From Ignavibacteriaceae bacterium (GTDB lineage: Bacteria; Bacteroidota; Ignavibacteria; Ignavibacteriales; Ignavibacteriaceae), in assembly GCA_023229425.1 (NCBI GenBank), contig JALNZG010000009.1:89270-153269 (forward strand): a DNA stretch of 64,000 nucleotides, written 5' to 3'. Both the position numbers and the translations under genes were made by a program. A model generated the notes under the pieces. It made no database searches. It was given only the letters and a program-made list of their open reading frames with translations, and was not told the origin of the DNA. This document shows positions 1-8,949 of this stretch, piece by piece (position 1 is the first letter of the stretch; each line of letters starts with the position of its first letter).

Positions 1-1152
1 GTAGCGAAATCAGTCTTAAGTAAACTCGCCAACACTAAAGCAGAACTTCCGCTCGCATTAGGGAAAGATATTGTCGGTGAAGTTTTAATTTCAGATTTGG
101 CAAAGATGCCTCATTTATTAATTGCCGGTTCAACGGGTTCCGGAAAAAGTGTCGGCATCAACATGATTATTGCAAGCCTGCTTTATTCAAAACATCCTTC
201 CGAAGTAAAACTTGCGATCATTGACCCGAAGAAAATTGAACTTTCGTTTTATAATTGTTTGCGTAAACATTATCTCGCGGTCTCACCCGATTTTGATGAA
301 GACATTGTAACTGTTCCAACCAATGCAGTACTTCTTTTAAAATCTGTTGAATACGAAATGGAAAAGCGGTACGATAAACTTGCCAAAGCCGGTGTAAGAA
401 ACATCGTTGATTATAATGCAAAGATTGCCGATCCAAAGAGAAAACCAAAAGATTCCGAGACGATGAAACATTTTCATCTTCCATACATCGTTGTAATTAT
501 CGATGAACTTGCAGACTTGATGATCACCGCCGGGAAAGAAGTTGAAGAACCGATTGCACGATTAGCGCAATTAGCAAGAGCCGTTGGAATTCATCTTGTA
601 CTCGCTACACAACGTCCTTCGGTGAATGTTATTACTGGTGTTATCAAAGCAAATTTCAGTGCACGGATTGCTTATCAAGTTGCAACTAAAATTGATTCGA
701 GAACCATTCTTGATATGAACGGCGCGGAACAATTGCTTGGGCGCGGCGATATGCTTTTCCTTCCGCCGGGATTGCCGAAACCGATCCGCATGCAAAACGC
801 ATTTATCACTACTGAAGAAGTTGAACGTCTAACTGAATATATTTCAAAACAGGAAGGTTATTCAAAACCATATAATCTGCCTTCTTTGTATGATAAGAAA
901 AAAGATATGGCGGCAAAGTTTATGGATGATGTCGATCCGTTATTTGCTGATGCCGCAAGAGTTGTCGTTCGGCATCAACAAGGTTCCGTATCACTGTTGC
1001 AGAGAAGATTAAAGCTTGGTTATTCGCGGGCAGCGCGCATTGTTGATCAACTTGAAGAAGCCGGTATCGTTGGTCCGAACGACGGAAGCAAAGCGCGTGA
1101 AGTAATTATTGAAAATGAAGAACAACTTGAAACTATTCTCAGAAATATTTAA
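1..1152 (+). CDS. ftsK: DNA translocase FtsK/SpoIIIE, 3' part
   Basis: This is the C-terminal 383 residues of a FtsK/SpoIIIE DNA translocase; the frame is open to base 1, so the gene begins outside the window. The motor has Walker A (GSTGSGKS) encoded near base 127 and Walker B (VVIIDELADLM) near base 490, followed by the LATQRPSVNVITG segment typical of the family. The last ~65 residues form the winged-helix gamma domain (LLQRRLKLGYSRAARIVDQLE) that reads KOPS-like sequences. In the family the protein is anchored at the division septum and pumps chromosome ends apart before dimer resolution. The missing N-terminus would hold the membrane segments. The LolA-like gene starts directly after its stop codon, as in many bacteria where ftsK and lolA are adjacent. 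Confidence 0.96.
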   Translation, partial: VAKSVLSKLANTKAELPLALGKDIVGEVLISDLAKMPHLLIAGSTGSGKSVGINMIIASLLYSKHPSEVKLAIIDPKKIELSFYNCLRKHYLAVSPDFDEDIVTVPTNAVLLLKSVEYEMEKRYDKLAKAGVRNIVDYNAKIADPKRKPKDSETMKHFHLPYIVVIIDELADLMITAGKEVEEPIARLAQLARAVGIHLVLATQRPSVNVITGVIKANFSARIAYQVATKIDSRTILDMNGAEQLLGRGDMLFLPPGLPKPIRMQNAFITTEEVERLTEYISKQEGYSKPYNLPSLYDKKKDMAAKFMDDVDPLFADAARVVVRHQQGSVSLLQRRLKLGYSRAARIVDQLEEAGIVGPNDGSKAREVIIENEEQLETILRNI

Positions 1153-1749
1153 ATGAAGAAAATTTTAATTCTTACCTTTTTAATTTTAGCAAACATTTTT
1201 CCGCAAGGGAAAGATGTTCCGCTTTTAAAAGCAATGCAAAACAAATTTTCCTCGTTGCATGATTTTTCCGTTGATTTCTCGCAGGAAGTAAATGGAAAAA
1301 TCTTGATGACGGGAAAACTGTCTTTTAATAAAGGAAACATGCTTCATCTGGAAATGAAAAACTTGATGATTGTTTCCAACGGTGTTACGAATTGGAATTA
1401 CAATAAAAAAGAAAAAAAAGTTATTGTTAGTAATTTTAGTGAAGAGGATGCTTCGCTTTTTTCACCCAAGAAATTTGTTTTCGATTACCCAAATCAGTGT
1501 AAAGTAACAGAAGTGATGGAAGATGGGAAAACCTATCTTTTATTGATTCCGGCATCTTCATCAAGTGATTTTAAACAGGCAAAAGTTTATCCGACCGAAA
1601 ATCAAACTTTACGGCAAGTTGTTGTAACCGGGAATGACGGCAAGGTTATTACATTCCATTTTTCAAATTTCCGGGGCAACCAAAATTTTGATAAAGAAAA
1701 ATTTTCTTTCCAAATTCCACAAGGGACAAAAATTATTGACCTCCGCTAA
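1153..1749 (+). CDS. lolA: LolA-like outer-membrane lipoprotein carrier
   Basis: The 198-residue protein starts with a signal peptide (KKILILTFLILANIFPQG) and then follows the LolA/COG2834 pattern: a region like 'LHDFSVDFSQEVNGKILMTGKLSFNKGNMLHLEM', seen here in pieces, then an Asn-Trp segment (TNWNYNKKEKKVIVS) and a C-terminal strand ending FQIPQGTKIIDLR. LolA ferries lipoproteins through the periplasm from LolCDE to the outer membrane. The ATG abuts the ftsK stop codon, so the two are probably cotranscribed. Length is normal for the family. The assignment rests on fold pattern and the ftsK-lolA context; sequence conservation in this family is low. Confidence 0.82.
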   Translation: MKKILILTFLILANIFPQGKDVPLLKAMQNKFSSLHDFSVDFSQEVNGKILMTGKLSFNKGNMLHLEMKNLMIVSNGVTNWNYNKKEKKVIVSNFSEEDASLFSPKKFVFDYPNQCKVTEVMEDGKTYLLLIPASSSSDFKQAKVYPTENQTLRQVVVTGNDGKVITFHFSNFRGNQNFDKEKFSFQIPQGTKIIDLR

Positions 1750-2794
1750 TTCAAAACAAAGGATCACTCCGAAAGAATTACTCAGCTATGCGGTTTCAGT
1801 TTTGCTGAGTTTTGTCTTTTTGTATTTTGCGTTTTCCGGAGTTGATGCTTCACATTTATTAGAAATAATTGTCGGCGCTTCGTTGTGGTGGATTTTTATT
1901 TTTATTTTGCTTACGCTTTTCGGGCATTATCTTCGCGCGCTAAGATGGAAAGTAATTTTATCTTCAATTAAAAAAGATGTCGAGGTAAGCCACCTTTTTG
2001 GTTCGCTGTTAATCGGGTACGGAGTGAATAATGTTGTGCCGCGTCTTGGAGAAATTTCACGCGCTGTTTCTGTTGGGCAGCTAGAAAATATTTCCCGCTC
2101 ATCAATCTTTGGAACGATTGTAGTTGAACGAGTCATTGACATTATTTTTTTCGGAAGCGCTGTTCTTCTTTCCGCGTTTCTCTATCAAGGAAATCTTTAT
2201 GAGCAATTCCCATGGTTAAAACTGACAATGTATTTTGGTTCGGCGATCATTTTCATCGTTATAATAATTTTAGTGTTAAGCATTCGCTATAAAGAAAAAT
2301 TTTATTCGATCATTCTTTTTCTTACCAGAAAATTCTCGGTAGCATTTGCAGAAAAAATAGCTTCGATATTTGAAAAACTTACTTTCGGATTCAGCAGTCT
2401 TTCCGGTTGGAAGAATTATTGTCTCGCTATATTTTTTAGCGTTTTAATCATGCTTACGTATGGGTTTAATTCGTATGTCGGATTTCTAATTTTCGATATG
2501 CACAACTCCGCTAATATCAATTTAGGTTCAGGCTGGGTGGTGATGAGCATTAGTTCAATTGGGGTGATGATCCCAACTCCCGGCGGCATTGGTTCGTACC
2601 ACACCATAACCAAATCGGTTTTAGTTTCGCTTTACTCTTTTCTTCCGGATGTTAGTATTGCTTATGCAACATTAACACACGGAATTTCCTATATCATTCA
2701 TTCTGCTTCGGCATTGATTTACTTTTTCTATTTCCGAAAAAAGTATTCAGCGTTAAAACAAACTTCTCTTTTCGATTTGGAGGAGAAAAATTAG
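1736..2794 (+). CDS. YbhN/UPF0104 (LPG synthase TM-region) membrane protein
   Basis: An integral membrane protein of about 352 residues with roughly eight hydrophobic segments, belonging by pattern to the lysylphosphatidylglycerol-synthase transmembrane-region family (UPF0104). Diagnostic stretches are LRALRWKVIL, GYGVNNVVPRLGEISRA, TIVVERVIDII and MIPTPGGIGSYH. No C-terminal aminoacyl-transferase domain is present, so it is the membrane part only. The open frame extends upstream to 1634 but that part lies inside lolA. I prefer the TTG at 1736, which has AAGGGA nine bases upstream and overlaps lolA by 14 bases. Proteins of this type have been proposed to flip or modify lipids or glycans; the substrate here is unknown. 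Confidence 0.82.
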   Translation: MTSANSKQRITPKELLSYAVSVLLSFVFLYFAFSGVDASHLLEIIVGASLWWIFIFILLTLFGHYLRALRWKVILSSIKKDVEVSHLFGSLLIGYGVNNVVPRLGEISRAVSVGQLENISRSSIFGTIVVERVIDIIFFGSAVLLSAFLYQGNLYEQFPWLKLTMYFGSAIIFIVIIILVLSIRYKEKFYSIILFLTRKFSVAFAEKIASIFEKLTFGFSSLSGWKNYCLAIFFSVLIMLTYGFNSYVGFLIFDMHNSANINLGSGWVVMSISSIGVMIPTPGGIGSYHTITKSVLVSLYSFLPDVSIAYATLTHGISYIIHSASALIYFFYFRKKYSALKQTSLFDLEEKN

Positions 2795-3436
2795 ATGAAG
2801 AAAATTTTCTTTTTAGTAATTGTGGCTGTAATAAGCCTGCCAGCCCAATGGGAAGTACGCGGCAGTATGGGACTGAATTATGTTAATATGGCAGATCTAA
2901 AAGATTATCTGAACTTGAATTATTTTATTGGAGATATGGCGCTTTATCAGTTTTTCCCCGCATTCGAAGCTTCAACAGAAATTGGTTATCAACCAACCTC
3001 AAATCTTGAATTCGGTTTGGAACTAGCATACGAATTAAATTCTTTTCAAACTTCATATTTAAGTATTTATCGTTTTGATTATGGTTTCATGTCACCCTCA
3101 CTTTTGGCTTACTATGTTTTGCAAGGTGCCGGATATAAATTTAAATTTGGCGGTGGAATTGGTCCGAGATTTATTTCAGCGGATGAAAAACTCCCTAATC
3201 TTACCCAAACGGAAACGTATTCTGCAACAGGTATCGGAATGGTTCTAAAAGCAGAAGGATTAACGGCTCTCGGCAAAAATGTTTTTGCTTCTATTGGTTT
3301 TGATTTACGATATTCATCCTTTGGAAAGTTTGCCACCGCTTCCGGAAAAACATTTATTAATAATCTAACCGGCTCGGAATTAAAAATGAATTCTCTTTCT
3401 GCCGGATTAAAAATCGGCGTTGCCGTAACATTCTAA
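2795..3436 (+). CDS. Predicted outer-membrane beta-barrel protein
   Basis: A 213-residue protein with a signal peptide (KKIFFLVIVAVISLPAQ) followed by alternating aromatic/polar strands (GFMSPSLLAYYVLQGAGYKFKFGGGIGPRF) and a C-terminus ending in Phe (LKIGVAVTF), the usual end of an outer-membrane barrel. The start ATG directly follows the stop of the preceding gene, with GGAGGAG just upstream inside that gene, which indicates translational coupling. It is probably a small OmpW/OprF-like or porin-like barrel of eight or more strands. I do not recognise a specific family. Confidence 0.72.
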   Translation: MKKIFFLVIVAVISLPAQWEVRGSMGLNYVNMADLKDYLNLNYFIGDMALYQFFPAFEASTEIGYQPTSNLEFGLELAYELNSFQTSYLSIYRFDYGFMSPSLLAYYVLQGAGYKFKFGGGIGPRFISADEKLPNLTQTETYSATGIGMVLKAEGLTALGKNVFASIGFDLRYSSFGKFATASGKTFINNLTGSELKMNSLSAGLKIGVAVTF

Positions 3437-3445
3437 GGAAACCTA

Positions 3446-4294
3446 ATGTCAGTTTTTGAAGCAATTATTCTCGGAATTATTCAAGGTTTATCAGAGTTTT
3501 TACCGATCAGCAGTACGGGGCATTTAACTATTTTCGGAAGGATGTTCAATCTTATCTCGGAAGAAAATCCGCAGGCATGGACTTCATTCATCGCGGTTAT
3601 CCAACTCGGCACACTGGTTGCTGTACTTGTTTATTTTTGGAAAGATATTTTGCATATCGTTACTGCTTTCCTGAAAGAGAATTTAAGTTCAAGAAAAAAG
3701 TTTTCTTTACAGTCGCTTGATGCAAAGATGGGTTGGTTTATCATCCTGGGAACGATCCCGATCGTTACGTTTGGATTGGGGTTTAAAAAAATAATTGAAG
3801 GAACGTTAACAAAGAATCTAGTTGTTATTGCCTGCAGTTTAATTGTTCTTGCGGTTATCCTTGCAATAGCGGAAAGAAAAGCAAAATTCAAAAAAGAGAT
3901 GAAAGACATTACCGTTCTTGATTCAATTGTAATAGGAATAGCGCAAGCGATGGCGTTAATTCCCGGTTCATCCCGCTCCGGCACTACGATAACCGGCGGT
4001 TTGTTTATGGGATTAACGCGTGAATCAGCCGCGAGATTTTCATTTCTACTCAGCATTCCTTCAGTATTTGCAAGCGGTCTACTGGAACTTTACCAACAGA
4101 TAAAATTTATTGATCATTCAGGGATTGTTAATCTTGTGGTTGCAACAATCGTTTCGGGGATTAGCGGATACGTTGCAATAGATTTTCTTCTAAAATACTT
4201 ACGGAAGAATACTACTTTTGTTTTTATTTATTACCGGATTGCGCTTGGCGTTTTAATTCTGATTTTAATTTCATTAAACATTCTAAAACCATAA
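3446..4294 (+). CDS. uppP: Undecaprenyl-diphosphatase UppP (BacA type)
   Basis: Integral membrane enzyme of 282 residues that dephosphorylates undecaprenyl diphosphate, recycling the lipid carrier for peptidoglycan and other glycans. Both signature motifs are present: GLSEFLPISSTGHL near the N-terminus (the Glu-rich BacA1 motif) and ALIPGSSRSGTTITGG (BacA2, Pro-Gly-Ser-Ser-Arg-Ser) in the second half. Hydrophobic segments fit the family topology and the length is typical. It starts 9 bases after the barrel gene with AAGGAAACC upstream, so it continues the same transcript. Overproduction of this enzyme is known to confer bacitracin resistance. Confidence 0.96.
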   Translation: MSVFEAIILGIIQGLSEFLPISSTGHLTIFGRMFNLISEENPQAWTSFIAVIQLGTLVAVLVYFWKDILHIVTAFLKENLSSRKKFSLQSLDAKMGWFIILGTIPIVTFGLGFKKIIEGTLTKNLVVIACSLIVLAVILAIAERKAKFKKEMKDITVLDSIVIGIAQAMALIPGSSRSGTTITGGLFMGLTRESAARFSFLLSIPSVFASGLLELYQQIKFIDHSGIVNLVVATIVSGISGYVAIDFLLKYLRKNTTFVFIYYRIALGVLILILISLNILKP

Positions 4295-4303
4295 AAGGAC
4301 TCA

Positions 4304-4924
4304 ATGCAATATCTTTTGCTTTTCTCCATTTTTGCCCTGGCTCTGGGCTGTAAGAGTGAATCAACAACAAAACAAAAAGGTGATATCGTGACACAATATA
4401 TGAACGGAAAAGATTCGGTAACCGTTGCCGTAATCAAAACTACTCTAGGAACAATCGAGATTTTGCTTCTTGATAAACACGTTCCAAAAACAGTGGAAAA
4501 TTTTGTAGGACTTGCCGAAAAAGATTACTACAACGGAATTATTTTCCATAGAGTGATTGAAAATTTTATGATCCAGGGCGGCGACCCGACCGGCAGCGGC
4601 AGAGGCGGTGAAAGCTTCTGGGGCAAAGCTTTTGAAGATGAATTTAATTTGGAATTGAAACATGAAACTCCCGGCGTTTTATCCATGGCAAACTCAGGAC
4701 CAAACACAAACGGGAGCCAATTTTTTATTACACTTGTTCCAACTCCCTGGTTAGACGGGAAGCATAGTATCTTCGGACACGTAATAAAAGGAATGGAAGT
4801 TGTTCAAGCGATCGGGAAGGTGGCAACCACACCATCTTATAATAAGCCGGTTGTAGATGTTGTTATGGAATCAGTGACCATCGAAAAAAGAGTACCTGAA
4901 CAAAAACAGTCTCCAAAGAAATAA
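4304..4924 (+). CDS. Cyclophilin-type peptidyl-prolyl isomerase, lipoprotein
   Basis: A 206-residue cyclophilin carrying a lipoprotein signal peptide: LLLFSIFALALGC fits a lipobox with Cys17 as the lipidated residue, so the enzyme is probably anchored in a periplasm-facing membrane. The catalytic domain shows FHRVIENFMIQGGDPTGSGRGG with the catalytic Arg in FHR, then SMANSGPNTNGSQFFIT and WLDGKHSIFGHV, all intact. It isomerises Xaa-Pro bonds during folding of exported proteins. It lies 9 bases after uppP and 8 bases before holA, in one likely operon. Confidence 0.94.
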   Translation: MQYLLLFSIFALALGCKSESTTKQKGDIVTQYMNGKDSVTVAVIKTTLGTIEILLLDKHVPKTVENFVGLAEKDYYNGIIFHRVIENFMIQGGDPTGSGRGGESFWGKAFEDEFNLELKHETPGVLSMANSGPNTNGSQFFITLVPTPWLDGKHSIFGHVIKGMEVVQAIGKVATTPSYNKPVVDVVMESVTIEKRVPEQKQSPKK

Positions 4925-4932
4925 GTTTAATA

Positions 4933-5949
4933 ATGGCAAAGCAGTTCTTTCAAGATATTTCTGAAATTCAGAAGCATTGTAAGCTTAAAAAATTTTCCCC
5001 CGTCTATTTTCTTGCGGGGGAAGATTCGTTTAGTATTACAGAGGCTGCCGAAAATCTTGAAAAAGCAATCGCACCTTTGCTTGCAAGTGAATTTGATAAG
5101 CAAATCTATTTTGGAAGCTCTTCTTCACTAAATGAAGTGATTGATTATGCTCAATCATTTCCATTCGGTGATGGCAAAAAATTCATCCTTGTAAAAGAGT
5201 TTGAAAAAATGAAGGAAGAGAAGGAATCAAAACTTCTTGAACGCTACGTAAAAGATCCGCCCGATTTTTCCGTGCTCGTTTTTCTTTATAATGCTTCGGT
5301 AAAAAGTTCTGAAAAAGGATTTATAAAAGTCTTTGCCGAACATGACTTTATTTTTGAAGCTAAGGCGCTAAAAGAAGTTTCGCTCGTAAATTGGATCATG
5401 CAGTACACTGATCTTCACAAAAAGCAGATCACAAGAGTTGATGCTGAGTTTCTTTTAAGTCTGGTTGGAGAAAACCGGGGAATGCTTGAGATGCAGCTTG
5501 AGAAAATAATTTCGTCGCTTGGTGAGAATAATGAAATTACTCTTAAAGAGATCGAAGCAAATGTTGTTTCAACAAAAGAATACACAATCTTTAATTTGCA
5601 GGATGCGATAGGCGCGCAGAAAAAAACTGAAGCGGTGAAAATCGCTTTTCAATTATTGGAGAAAGAAGGAATAATTCTTCTTCTTGCAATGCTGAATAAA
5701 TATTTTACTTCTTTGATGCAAATCCCCGAAATGCTTGAACAAAAACTCCCCGAACAAATGATAGCCAGAATTGTTGGAACGCATCCTTACTACTTGAAAA
5801 ATTTTATCGCGGCAAGAAAATATTTTAGCGATGCTAAACTGTTGGAGATAAGCAGAGTGCTGTTTGAAAGTGATGTAGCTGTAAAATCAACTTCAACAGA
5901 CCACAAGACAATTCTTTTGCTTTTACTTCAAACAATTTTTAGCGAATAA
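4933..5949 (+). CDS. holA: DNA polymerase III subunit delta
   Basis: A 338-residue protein with the HolA layout: N-terminal segment PVYFLAGEDSFSITEA (a modified P-loop-like start), central FPFGDGKKFILVKEFEKM, then the KEYTIFNLQDAIGAQ and LLLAMLNKYFTSLMQI helices, ending in the C-terminal helical collar domain. It is the clamp-loader subunit that opens the beta sliding clamp. Length is standard. Its last 11 bases overlap convergently with the 3' end of the minus-strand membrane-protein gene; no strong terminator hairpin is visible between them. Confidence 0.9.
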   Translation: MAKQFFQDISEIQKHCKLKKFSPVYFLAGEDSFSITEAAENLEKAIAPLLASEFDKQIYFGSSSSLNEVIDYAQSFPFGDGKKFILVKEFEKMKEEKESKLLERYVKDPPDFSVLVFLYNASVKSSEKGFIKVFAEHDFIFEAKALKEVSLVNWIMQYTDLHKKQITRVDAEFLLSLVGENRGMLEMQLEKIISSLGENNEITLKEIEANVVSTKEYTIFNLQDAIGAQKKTEAVKIAFQLLEKEGIILLLAMLNKYFTSLMQIPEMLEQKLPEQMIARIVGTHPYYLKNFIAARKYFSDAKLLEISRVLFESDVAVKSTSTDHKTILLLLLQTIFSE

Positions 5950-6700
5950 GAAGATACGCAACAACTGTAACGACCGCGCCGGCGGCACTCCAAATTTTAC
6001 TTCTTGAGTTAAACATTCCGACCGATACAACCAACCAGATAAACGCAAAAATTAGATCCGGCAGAGAAAACATTTCAAACATTTGCGGCGGAGCTTGATT
6101 AACCGCGCCGAGTTCAAATAACCGTTTCACCGGAACTAAAAACAGTCCATACAAGCTAAACGAAATGAGTGTAAAAATTGCGAATGTTTTTGATTTCGAC
6201 TGCGGCTCAAAATAGGTTAGCCCTATACGGATACTGAGGAGTAATCCTAAAAAAAATGTAATAACAAGTGTTGAACTGATTGATTGCGGTACAAATCCCC
6301 AAAAAGTTGTGTGTAGAGTTTGTCCGGCTGGAATTTGAGTGATCGAATTGTTCCCTTGAACAAAAACTTGATATGAAATTTCTATTTTCGGTTTTTGTAA
6401 CGGAATTGAACAAGAGAGAAATCCCTTTTCTTTTTTTAATTGAACGGTGTCTTTTAATGAAGAGATTTTACTCTGCCAGACAATAAATCCATTTAGAGAA
6501 TTTGCATCTGTTCTAAGAGAAATTTTTAAATCTTCTTTTCCACGGAAAAGCTTATCGAAGGCATACGTTATCTTTTCTCCGTTTACCGCCGTTGTTCCGG
6601 TAACGGGAAAGTTGGCAGAAGTTACGCTTTTAAAATAACTGAGCAGAACGGCAAGCAAAATTGCCGATAGCCAGAGGATCAATTTTTGTTTCTTTTCCAT
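5939..6700 (-). CDS. Membrane protein of unknown function, five predicted TM segments
   Basis: A 253-residue protein that I do not recognise. It has one N-terminal membrane anchor (LILWLSAILLAVLLSYF), about 120 residues outside the membrane with beta-rich character, then four hydrophobic helices (ISSTLVITFFLGLLLSI, FAIFTLISFSLYGLFLV, LIFAFIWLVVSVGMF and AGAVVTVVAYLLI). The extracytoplasmic part may be an immunoglobulin-like sandwich. The gene converges on holA and has no operon partner, so context gives no function. Confidence 0.65.
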   Translation of the reverse strand: MEKKQKLILWLSAILLAVLLSYFKSVTSANFPVTGTTAVNGEKITYAFDKLFRGKEDLKISLRTDANSLNGFIVWQSKISSLKDTVQLKKEKGFLSCSIPLQKPKIEISYQVFVQGNNSITQIPAGQTLHTTFWGFVPQSISSTLVITFFLGLLLSIRIGLTYFEPQSKSKTFAIFTLISFSLYGLFLVPVKRLFELGAVNQAPPQMFEMFSLPDLIFAFIWLVVSVGMFNSRSKIWSAAGAVVTVVAYLLIR

Positions 6701-7066
6701 AACTCTTTCTTTTCTCAGCGGTAAAAATACGAAATTAGTGGGGTCTTCTTTGGTAGAACGAAATTCTGCTATTAAAAGAATAGTATTAAAACCTCTTGAC
6801 TTTCTCGTTTTTTATCTTTTATTGTCATGGAGAAAAAATCAGTTTTTCTTTTGTTACTTGTTTTTATTGTGTGAACGATTAAGTTTTACATTTTTGTAAT
6901 AGGGTGCCCTTAATTAAACATATCTTCCTTGGAGGGATATGAAACACTTTTTTAGAACTGAACAAAATAATTTCTTCTTACTTCCACTTTGCGACGCTTG
7001 TTGCTTGTTCCTATTTACCTGGAGTTTTTATCCCCATTCTTTTTTAACTTTAAGAGGATGTATGTT
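6701..7066. other. Intergenic region with a possible short leader ORF (6939-7070, +)
   Basis: There is no long gene in this 366-base AT-rich stretch between a minus-strand membrane-protein gene and the FG-GAP gene. It contains an ATG at 6939 preceded by GGAGGG (very short, 2-base spacing) that opens a 43-codon frame rich in Phe and Cys. That frame ends with TGA at 7068-7070, overlapping the ATG of the next gene. It could be a coupling leader peptide or chance. No clear promoter or terminator was found. Confidence 0.3.
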
Positions 7067-8668
7067 ATGAAAATACACACATCCTTTTACCTTATTTTCT
7101 TTCTCCTTTTCTTTTGCACTGTGGAAACATACACACAAGACAGTTTATATCTTGTAGATACCCTTACCGGCACAGCAACAAATAATAAACTCTGGAAAGC
7201 GCAAGGCATTGGTGATTTTAATGGTGATAGCTTAGCCGATTTTATAATTTGTTATGACAAATACGTTGACCTATACTTTGGCAATAACCAATTTAAACCC
7301 CAGCTTGCACACCGCTTTTCTCTGCCACCAAAAGATAATTACTTTAAAGGTTCCGCTTATGGAATAGGTGATGTAAATGGGGACGGCTATACCGACTTAA
7401 TGATTATAACTGGGGATACATCATATTATCCAATTTATTCTTATGGTGAAATAATATTAGGAGGAAAAGAACTTGATACGATACCCAAATTTAAATATTA
7501 CCCGCCGTATTATTGGAAGATGTTGATGAGTGATAAGATTTATCCTCTTGGAGATTTGAATGGAGATGGATACAATGATTTTGCACTTGCTGAATATTAC
7601 AATTGGAGTGATGGTCTTGGAAAGGTCTATTTATTTAAAGGAGGTATAACTTTAGTTGAAACGCCATGGACAGAGTTAATAACTACTTTAGGAAGAGGAA
7701 CTCATTTTTTTGGTTCTTCGATATTGGGAATAGGGGATTATAATGATGACGGTTATGATGATTTTTTAGTTTCCGTTCCTACTTTGTCGGCAGATTCTGA
7801 TAAAGTATATCTTTATTCAGGAAATAAAGATAGTTTAAATAAACTGCCTTATAAAACATTTGGACCATATACTTTTCTTTCTGATATAAAAGCTGCTCCC
7901 AATATTACATATGATAATAAACCTGAATTTATTTTAGCTGCTGGCGGTAAGATATATTTATACTCCGGAATGGATTCTGTGAATACCTTTTACCCAACCA
8001 AACTAAGATTCGGTTTAAGCATTGGAACTGGTGGAGATATTAATAACGATGGATTCAATGATTTGTTAATCGGAAATGAGCAATATTTAAATTCTCAAAG
8101 TATAATGGTCGGCGGGATAGTAGGGTTCTGGGGCGGAAATAATATCGATACCTTAGGAAACTTTTTACTTGAGGGTTATCAAAAATGGTCTTCTTTCTCG
8201 CATAATTTAGATATACCCGGCGATATAAACGGCGACGGTTATGCTGATGTTTTTGTATTGGCGCCAACATATTACAAATCAAATGATTACAATTACGATA
8301 GTACTCTTGGTAGATTATATATCTACTCCTTTACTAAAATAACCGGTATAAATAATAAAGATATAACTACTCCAACAGATTTTATATTAAATCAGAATTA
8401 TCCAAATCCATTCAATCCAACGACAGTTATTAGTTTTCAGTTATCGGCTGAGAGCTATGTAACGCTAAGGGTTTACAACTCACTAGGACAAGAAATTGTA
8501 GTGATAAAAAATAACGAAATACAAAGTTCAGGAGAGCAAAAGATTACATTTGATGCAGAGAAGTATAACCTAAGCAGCGGGGTATATTTTTTAGAGATGA
8601 AAGCTGTTAATATTAATTCACAAACAACTCAATATCATAAGGAGATTAAAATGCTTTACCTCAAATGA
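7067..8668 (+). CDS. Secreted FG-GAP/VCBS repeat protein with T9SS sorting domain
   Basis: A 533-residue exported protein. I use the ATG at 7067, with AGAGG about ten bases upstream, because it gives a clean signal peptide (FYLIFFLLFFCTVETYTQ); the open frame runs further up to 6989. The body consists of repeated FG-GAP/integrin-alpha blades with calcium-loop motifs: GDFNGDSLADF, GDVNGDGYTDLM, GDLNGDGYNDFA, GDYNDDGYDDFL, GDINNDGFNDLL and GDINGDGYADVF, which suggest a seven-bladed beta-propeller. The C-terminus holds the type A T9SS signal (LNQNYPNPFNPTTVISFQL, then VYNSLGQEIVV and SSGVYFLEM), so the protein is probably exported through T9SS and attached to, or released from, the cell surface. 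The ligand is unknown. Confidence 0.88.
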   Translation: MKIHTSFYLIFFLLFFCTVETYTQDSLYLVDTLTGTATNNKLWKAQGIGDFNGDSLADFIICYDKYVDLYFGNNQFKPQLAHRFSLPPKDNYFKGSAYGIGDVNGDGYTDLMIITGDTSYYPIYSYGEIILGGKELDTIPKFKYYPPYYWKMLMSDKIYPLGDLNGDGYNDFALAEYYNWSDGLGKVYLFKGGITLVETPWTELITTLGRGTHFFGSSILGIGDYNDDGYDDFLVSVPTLSADSDKVYLYSGNKDSLNKLPYKTFGPYTFLSDIKAAPNITYDNKPEFILAAGGKIYLYSGMDSVNTFYPTKLRFGLSIGTGGDINNDGFNDLLIGNEQYLNSQSIMVGGIVGFWGGNNIDTLGNFLLEGYQKWSSFSHNLDIPGDINGDGYADVFVLAPTYYKSNDYNYDSTLGRLYIYSFTKITGINNKDITTPTDFILNQNYPNPFNPTTVISFQLSAESYVTLRVYNSLGQEIVVIKNNEIQSSGEQKITFDAEKYNLSSGVYFLEMKAVNINSQTTQYHKEIKMLYLK

Positions 8669-8949
8669 CTTCTGTTTAATAGTTTCTGGCTATGTCAGGT
8701 TCGTTAAACTAATTTTCTCGGCTTCAAGGACCACTCCTTGACAGAGAATGGAAGTGTAAGCTGGCAATTTCCTCCGCAGTTATGGGATTTAAATCTCCAT
8801 TTCCCCCGTTTTAGAAGCAAGCCGGGTTTGAATCGTTTTTTTAAGCTTTTTCGTCAATTTTTAAATATTTAATGGCTCTAAATTTGTTGACTTAACAAAG
8901 GTTAATCTTTATATTTGTTTACTAATTTTACTCAAATAAGAAATATTCC
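8669..8949. other. Intergenic region upstream of prs
   Basis: No gene is seen in these 281 bases. A short inverted repeat, TCAAGGA...TCCTTGA, lies near 8710-8735; a related sequence occurs near 43675-43700. The right end holds the prs promoter, listed separately. Confidence 0.5.
8886..8917 (+). promoter_or_regulatory. Predicted promoter of prs
   Basis: GTTG (8886-8889) is followed after 20 bases by TATATTTG (8910-8917), which fits the Bacteroidetes-type consensus TTTG/TAnnTTTG. The same bases also read as TTGACT-N17-TATATT, a near-perfect sigma-70 promoter. It lies 32 bases upstream of the prs ATG. Confidence 0.55.

Noticed and set aside
1634..1735. Longer start for the YbhN-like protein
   Set aside because: It lies within lolA in another frame and adds a basic leader unlike the family; TTG at 1736 has a good ribosome site.
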